Positions 58,948-64,000 of a DNA stretch of 64,000 nucleotides are shown piece after piece. The notes beneath the pieces were generated by a model. It was given only the letters and a program-made list of their open reading frames with translations, was not told where the DNA came from and did no database searches. The number at the start of each line of letters is the position of its first letter. The first letter of the stretch is position 1. This DNA is from an uncultured Clostridia bacterium (lineage in GTDB: Bacteria > Bacillota > Clostridia > Monoglobales > Monoglobaceae): assembly GCA_947625905.1 (NCBI GenBank), contig CANQQJ010000003.1, positions 55,992 through 119,991 on the forward strand. Reading direction: 5' to 3'. A program made the translations under genes and the position numbers.

Positions 58948-61065
58948 ATGAAAAGCGATGAGCATAAAAAAGATAAAGTCGTCACAAAAAAATATAAGAT
59001 CGAGAATCTCGACTGCGCCAACTGCGGCGCGAAGATCGAAAAGCTCATATCCGAGATGGACGGTGTGAGCGCGGCGGCGCTGTCGTTTCCGCTGATGCGC
59101 CTTTCGGTCACCGCCGATGATCCCGACAAGCTGATGCCCGCCATACTCAAGACCGCGCGCACGATAGAGGACGAGATAAGCTTCACGCCCGAGGAGCAAA
59201 AGCGGGAGGAAGAGGATGATGACGAAAAATCCGAGCTTATAACTCTTATCGTCGGAGCCGCGCTGTATATAGCGGCGCTTGTTCTCGGCGCTTTTGGGGT
59301 ATTTGATTCGGCGGAGTGGATAAAGATCGCGCTGCTTGCGGCGGCGTATCTGACGCTGGGCGGCGGAGTGCTGCTGACGGCGGGGAAAAATATCCTGAGA
59401 GGCAGGGTATTTGACGAGAACTTTCTGATGGCGATAGCCACGCTCGGCGCGTTCGCGATACGCGAATACCCCGAGGCGGTCGGCGTTATGCTGTTTTTCA
59501 GAATAGGCGAGCTGTTTGAGGATATAGCGGTCAAGCGCAGCCGCGGCAAGATAATGGAGGCCGCCGACATGCGCCCCGACACGGTGAATCTGATAAGCGG
59601 CGAAGATGTTAAAACCATTCCCGCCGAAAACGCCGCGATCGGCGATATAATTCTTGTGCGACCCGGCGACAGAGTGCCGCTGGACGGAACGATAGTCGAG
59701 GGCGAGACTGGGATCGACACCTCGGCTGTGACCGGAGAGCCGCTGCCCGTGCGTGCGGCCGCGGGCGACAAGGTCGTCTCGGGCTGCGTCAACACAAGCG
59801 GCGCTATAAAGGTTCGAGTGGACAGCGAGCTTCGGGATTCGATGGTATCTCGCATTCTCGAGTCGGTCGAGAGCGCGGCCGAGAGCAAGCCGAAGATCGA
59901 CGCGTTCATCACGAGATTCGCCGCGATATACACGCCTATCGTTGTGGCGGTCGCGCTGATCACGGCGTTTGTTATCCCGCTTGTGACGCACGGTGAGTTC
60001 TACCCGTGGATATACACCGCGCTGACGTTTTTGGTAATGAGCTGCCCGTGCGCGCTGGTGCTCAGCGTGCCTCTGGCGTTTTTCTGCGGCATAGGCAGAG
60101 CGTCAAAGTCAGGCATATTGTTTAAGGGCGGCATCGTTATGGAGCAGCTTGCGAACATAAAGGCCGTGGTCATGGACAAAACCGGAACTGTTACCGAGGG
60201 CAGATTCGCTGTCCGCGATATAGACGGAGCGACAGACGAAAATACGATTTTAGCTCTCGCGGCGTCGGCAGAGCTTGATTCCACCCATCCGATCGGAGTC
60301 AGCATAGTTTCCGAGGCGCGCGGGCGCGGGATCGAGCCGAGCCGTCCCGAATCTGTGCGGGAGATCTCGGGCAAAGGCATAAAGGCGGTTATCGGCGGAG
60401 ACGAGGTCCTTGTCGGCAGCGAGAAGCTCCTTTCGGAAAACGGTATCGAGACCGCCTCAAGCCCCGCTAATCCGGGCACAACGGTTTATATTGCCTCGGG
60501 CGGCAAATACGTCGGACACGTAACGGTCGCCGACGCCGTGAAAGAGGGAGCGGCCGAGGCGGTCGCAGGGCTGAATCGCGGCGGAATAAAAACAGCCATG
60601 CTCACCGGAGACGCCGAATCTGCCGCCGAGGCGGTCGCGAAGCAGACGGGCATCGAAAAGGCGTACGCCGAACTTTTGCCCGCCGACAAACTCGACAAGC
60701 TGCGCGAGATACGCGCCGAGAGCGGCAGCGTCATGTTCGTGGGCGACGGAATAAACGACGCGCCCGTCCTGGCGGGCGCGGATGTCGGAGCGGCCATGGG
60801 CAGCGGAGCCGACGCGGCCATCGAGGCTGCCGACGTGGTGTTCATGGGCTCGAACCCCGAGGCGGTACCCGAGTCGATCGCGATATCAAAAAGCACCGCC
60901 CGTATCGCCAAACAGAATGTGGTGTTCGCGCTGGCGATAAAAATAGCGGTCATGATACTGGGCATCACGGGTATCTACTCAAACATGTGGCTGGCGGTAT
61001 TTGCCGACACGGGCGTGGCCATGCTCTGTATACTGAATTCCGTCAGGATGTTGTTTAAAAAATAA
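58948..61065 (+). CDS. Heavy-metal translocating P1B ATPase (Zn/Cd type)
   Basis: IENLDCANCGAKIEKLI, VMSCPCALVLSVPLAF, MDKTGTVTEGRF, MFVGDGINDAPVLAGADVG. Confidence 0.93.
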   Translation: MKSDEHKKDKVVTKKYKIENLDCANCGAKIEKLISEMDGVSAAALSFPLMRLSVTADDPDKLMPAILKTARTIEDEISFTPEEQKREEEDDDEKSELITLIVGAALYIAALVLGAFGVFDSAEWIKIALLAAAYLTLGGGVLLTAGKNILRGRVFDENFLMAIATLGAFAIREYPEAVGVMLFFRIGELFEDIAVKRSRGKIMEAADMRPDTVNLISGEDVKTIPAENAAIGDIILVRPGDRVPLDGTIVEGETGIDTSAVTGEPLPVRAAAGDKVVSGCVNTSGAIKVRVDSELRDSMVSRILESVESAAESKPKIDAFITRFAAIYTPIVVAVALITAFVIPLVTHGEFYPWIYTALTFLVMSCPCALVLSVPLAFFCGIGRASKSGILFKGGIVMEQLANIKAVVMDKTGTVTEGRFAVRDIDGATDENTILALAASAELDSTHPIGVSIVSEARGRGIEPSRPESVREISGKGIKAVIGGDEVLVGSEKLLSENGIETASSPANPGTTVYIASGGKYVGHVTVADAVKEGAAEAVAGLNRGGIKTAMLTGDAESAAEAVAKQTGIEKAYAELLPADKLDKLREIRAESGSVMFVGDGINDAPVLAGADVGAAMGSGADAAIEAADVVFMGSNPEAVPESIAISKSTARIAKQNVVFALAIKIAVMILGITGIYSNMWLAVFADTGVAMLCILNSVRMLFKK

Positions 61066-61080
61066 AGGTGAAAAATTCAA

Positions 61081-61125
61081 GGCGCGCCGCTAAAAAATGC
61101 GGCGCGCCTGTGTTGTGTTTTTTAA
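61081..61125. terminator. Terminator between convergent ATPase and folD genes
   Basis: GGCGCGCCGCTAAAAAATGCGGCGCGCC then T-rich. Confidence 0.85.
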
Positions 61126-61128
61126 ATT

Positions 61129-61977
61129 TTACTTCATATGTTTTTTCGAGGCCGTGACTGTGTTGCGCATCAGCATGGCGACCGTCATCGGACCCACGCC
61201 GCCGGGGACGGGCGTAATCGCTCCCGCGATCGGCTCAACCTCGTCAAAGTCCACATCGCCGCACAGCTTTCCGTTTTCGTCTCTGTCCATGCCCACGTCG
61301 ATAACGACCGCGCCGGGCTTCACCATGTCTGCTTTGACAAATTTGGTGATGCCCACCGCCGCGACCAGAATGTCGGCGCGCTTTGTAATTTCGGCGAGGT
61401 TTTGGGTGTGCGAGTGGCAGGTCGTCACCGTGCCGTTTTCGTGGAGCAGCAGCATAGACATCGGTTTGCCCACAATATTGCTGCGGCCGATCACGACGCA
61501 GTTCTTGCCGTCAACGCTGACGCCGCTCTCGTGTATCAGCTCCATTATGCCCGCCGGGGTGCAGGGCAGAAAGTCATAGTCGCCTATCATTATCTTGCCC
61601 ACGTTGACGGGATGGAAGGCGTCAACGTCTTTGTCGGGCCTGATATTGTTTATGATAACGCTGTCGTCAAGGTGCTCGGGCAGCGGCAGCTGCACCAGAA
61701 CACCGTCTATCTTGTCGTCGTTATTGAGCTTTTCGACCAAATCAAGCAGCTCGCGCTCGGTGGTTTCCGCGGGCAGTCTGTGTATTTCGGAATAAATGCC
61801 CAGGTCTTCGCAGGCTTTTTCCTTGTTGCGCACATAGACCTTCGAGGCCGAGTCGTCGCCGACCAGGACCACCGCGAGGCCGGTTTGTTTGCCTTGAGCC
61901 TTAAGCTCCGCCGCCTCGTCCCTGAGCTCGTCCTTTACTCTTTGTGACACGATTTTTCCGCTGAGAATTTTTGCCAT
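61129..61977 (-). CDS. folD: Methylenetetrahydrofolate dehydrogenase/cyclohydrolase
   Basis: [56 protein letters not shown]. Confidence 0.96.
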   Translation of the reverse strand: MAKILSGKIVSQRVKDELRDEAAELKAQGKQTGLAVVLVGDDSASKVYVRNKEKACEDLGIYSEIHRLPAETTERELLDLVEKLNNDDKIDGVLVQLPLPEHLDDSVIINNIRPDKDVDAFHPVNVGKIMIGDYDFLPCTPAGIMELIHESGVSVDGKNCVVIGRSNIVGKPMSMLLLHENGTVTTCHSHTQNLAEITKRADILVAAVGITKFVKADMVKPGAVVIDVGMDRDENGKLCGDVDFDEVEPIAGAITPVPGGVGPMTVAMLMRNTVTASKKHMK

Positions 61978-63814
61978 TGTTTGTTTTCCTCCTGTGTGTA
62001 TTTTGATTGTTATTATTATACGGTTTTATAAGGCATTTCCTGTCATAGCCTATCAAATCCCTGCGCCCCGCCTTGATCAGCGCGCGCCTCACGAGGTCAT
62101 AATTCTTCGGGTCGCGGTACTGCAGCAGCGCCCTCTGCATCTGTTTTTCCTCGTAGGTTTTCGGCACATATACCGGCTTCATGGTCCTTGGGTCGATGCC
62201 CGTGTGGTACATGCAGGTCGAAATGCTTCCGGGCGTGGGATAAAAATCCTGCACCTGGTCGGGGCTTATGCCGTTGTCTCGCAGATACTCGGCAAGCCTG
62301 ACCGCGTCTTTAAGCGCGCAGCCCGGGTGCGACGACATCAGATAAGGCACCATGTACTGCTCCTTGTCAAGCTCCGCGTTTATCGCGTTAAACTTTTTTC
62401 GGAATTTTTCATACACCGCGTGCTTCGGTTTTCCCATATATCCAAGAACGGTGTCAGAGATATGCTCGGGCGCGACCCGCAGCTGTCCGCTGATATGGTG
62501 CGCCGACAGTTCCCTGAGAAATGTCGGGTCCTTGTCCGCCAGAACATAGTCGAATCTGACGCCGCTGCGCACGAACACTTTTTTCACGCCGGGCAGCTCT
62601 CTGAGCTCGCGCAGGAGCCTAATATAATCGCTGTGGTCAGCGATAAGGTTGGAGCACGGCTCGGGGAACAGGCACTGCCTGTTTTTGCACACGCCCCGTT
62701 TTTCCTGCTCCTTGCAGGAGGGAGCGCGGAAGTTGGCCGTGGGCCCGCCCACATCGTGTATATACCCCTTGAAGTTTTTGCGTTTCGTGAGTTTTTCGGC
62801 CTCGCGGAGGATAGACTCTCGGCTCCGCGCGGTCACCGTGCGCCCCTGGTGCAGGGTCAGCGCGCAGAAATTGCATCCGCCGAAGCAGCCGCGGCATGAG
62901 GTTATCGAAAACTCGACTTCTTTGATCGCGGGCACGCCGCCCATCTTCTCGTAGGAGGGGTGATAGGTTCCCGCGTAGGGCAGCTCGTACACGTCGTCGA
63001 GCTCCTGAGTCGAAAGCGGCGCGGCGGGCGGGTTCTGCACTGTATATCTGTCACTGTCAAGCTGTATAAGCGGTCTGCCTCTGACGTGGTCCTGCTCGTC
63101 GTATTCGAGCTTTGTGGCCTCGGCGTATTTATATTTGTCGTCTCTGACCTCCGAGAACGACGGGAGCGTTATCCCGTCCGCGGGCAGAGCGGCTTTCTCG
63201 CTTTCGATATACATCGTGCCCAAAACGCCTTTTATCTCGGAGATCGGCACGCCGGCGTCCAGCAGCTCGGCTATCTCGGTGATCGAGCGCTCGCCCATGC
63301 CGAAAGACAGCAGATCGGCGCCGCTGTCTATCAATATACTGCGCCGAACCTTGCCGCTGTGGTAGTCATAGTGGGCGAAACGCCGCAGGCTCGCCTCTAT
63401 CCCGCCGATGATGATCGGCACGTCGCCGAACGCCTCGCGTATGCGGTTGCAGTAAACGATCGTGGCGCGGTCGGGGCGTCTGCCCGCTTTTCCGCCCGGG
63501 GAATACAAGTCGGTATTGCGCACCTTTTTGGCGGCTGTGTATCGGTTGACCATCGAATCGATATTACCCGCGGTCACCAAAAAACCCAGCCTCGGCCTGC
63601 CGAGGAGCTTAAAGCCCTCGCAGTCGTGCCAATCGGGCTGCGAAATAATGCCCACGGTGTAGCCGCGGCTTTCGAGCACACGCGAAATAACGGCGTGCCC
63701 GAAACCCGAGTGGTCAACATAGGCGTCGCCGATCACATATACAAAGTCAAGCCGCTCGATACCGCGCTCTTTCATATCCTCCCGCGAAACGGGCAAAAAA
63801 TCAAAATTATCCAT
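61901..63814 (-). CDS. YgiQ-family radical SAM protein (UPF0313)
   Basis: [61 protein letters not shown]. Confidence 0.93.
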   Translation of the reverse strand: MDNFDFLPVSREDMKERGIERLDFVYVIGDAYVDHSGFGHAVISRVLESRGYTVGIISQPDWHDCEGFKLLGRPRLGFLVTAGNIDSMVNRYTAAKKVRNTDLYSPGGKAGRRPDRATIVYCNRIREAFGDVPIIIGGIEASLRRFAHYDYHSGKVRRSILIDSGADLLSFGMGERSITEIAELLDAGVPISEIKGVLGTMYIESEKAALPADGITLPSFSEVRDDKYKYAEATKLEYDEQDHVRGRPLIQLDSDRYTVQNPPAAPLSTQELDDVYELPYAGTYHPSYEKMGGVPAIKEVEFSITSCRGCFGGCNFCALTLHQGRTVTARSRESILREAEKLTKRKNFKGYIHDVGGPTANFRAPSCKEQEKRGVCKNRQCLFPEPCSNLIADHSDYIRLLRELRELPGVKKVFVRSGVRFDYVLADKDPTFLRELSAHHISGQLRVAPEHISDTVLGYMGKPKHAVYEKFRKKFNAINAELDKEQYMVPYLMSSHPGCALKDAVRLAEYLRDNGISPDQVQDFYPTPGSISTCMYHTGIDPRTMKPVYVPKTYEEKQMQRALLQYRDPKNYDLVRRALIKAGRRDLIGYDRKCLIKPYNNNNQNTHRRKTNNGKNSQRKNRVTKSKGRAQGRGGGA

Positions 63815-63884
63815 GCGTTAATTATAACATTATAAGCGGGTCAAGTCAACATAGTAATTAGTGATTAGCGAATAGCGATTAGAC

Positions 63885-63910
63885 GGGCGGCCGAGGTCGT
63901 CCGCCCCTAC
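63885..63910 (-). repeat. REP-like element, 26-nt type (GTAG GGGCGG ACGACCTCGG CCGCCC)
   Basis: GTAG + complementary arms. Confidence 0.8.
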
Positions 63911-63930
63911 GGCATTTTGTGCACCATGCC

Positions 63931-63956
63931 GTAGGGGACGGCGCCCTCGACGTCCC
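63931..63956 (+). repeat. REP-like element, 26-nt type (GTAG GGGACG GCGCCCTCGA CGTCCC)
   Basis: Near-identical to copies within the RAYT CDS. Confidence 0.85.
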
Positions 63957-64000
63957 GGCTCGCCCCTTGGGGGCGATGGTTGCCGGTGGCAACCGCTTAT

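Noticed and set aside
58930-59991. Two long minus-strand ORFs antisense to the P-type ATPase
   Set aside because: Overlapping shadow frames, low-complexity Ser/Ala- or Arg-rich.

Overview
The window looks like a chromosomal segment of an anaerobic, gut-type Clostridia (Firmicutes) genome; this is inferred from gene content. Left part (about 0.2-22.2 kb): an accessory polysaccharide-degradation locus with very large secreted multidomain proteins (two paralogous >1200-aa enzymes, S-layer-homology proteins, SGNH/sialate-O-acetylesterase-type esterases, a GH42-like hydrolase and a short AraC-type regulator). It ends at a tRNA-Arg(CCU). Middle: a minus-strand purine / methyl-cycle block (stand-alone AICAR formyltransferase, PurO-type IMP cyclohydrolase, purN, purM, purE, MTA/SAH deaminase, luxS, RAYT transposase, PNP, purL). 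This is followed by rnhA, iscS-nifU-mnmA-pcrA, a methyltransferase, a possible nuclease-membrane protein, NfnAB-like genes, gdhA, a radical SAM protein, hydCBA [FeFe]-hydrogenase, a PL1-like pectate lyase, a fucose isomerase-family protein, a TlyC/CorC protein, a metal P-type ATPase, folD and a YgiQ-family protein. Most interesting observations: (1) one in-frame amber codon splits what reads as a single ~2.7 kb-codon esterase/S-layer gene; (2) an IS200-like RAYT gene sits stop-to-start between PNP and luxS, carries two inverted REP copies inside its own CDS, and matching GTAG-headed hairpin repeats with covarying arms are dispersed in intergenic DNA; (3) a promoter-terminator unit that looks like a ~98-nt small RNA lies upstream of nfnA; (4) an ~88-bp regulatory element is duplicated in front of two CAZyme genes; (5) a protein with a restriction-nuclease-like D...IQxK motif is fused to a membrane domain. 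No homology search was possible; all family names come from motif recognition.
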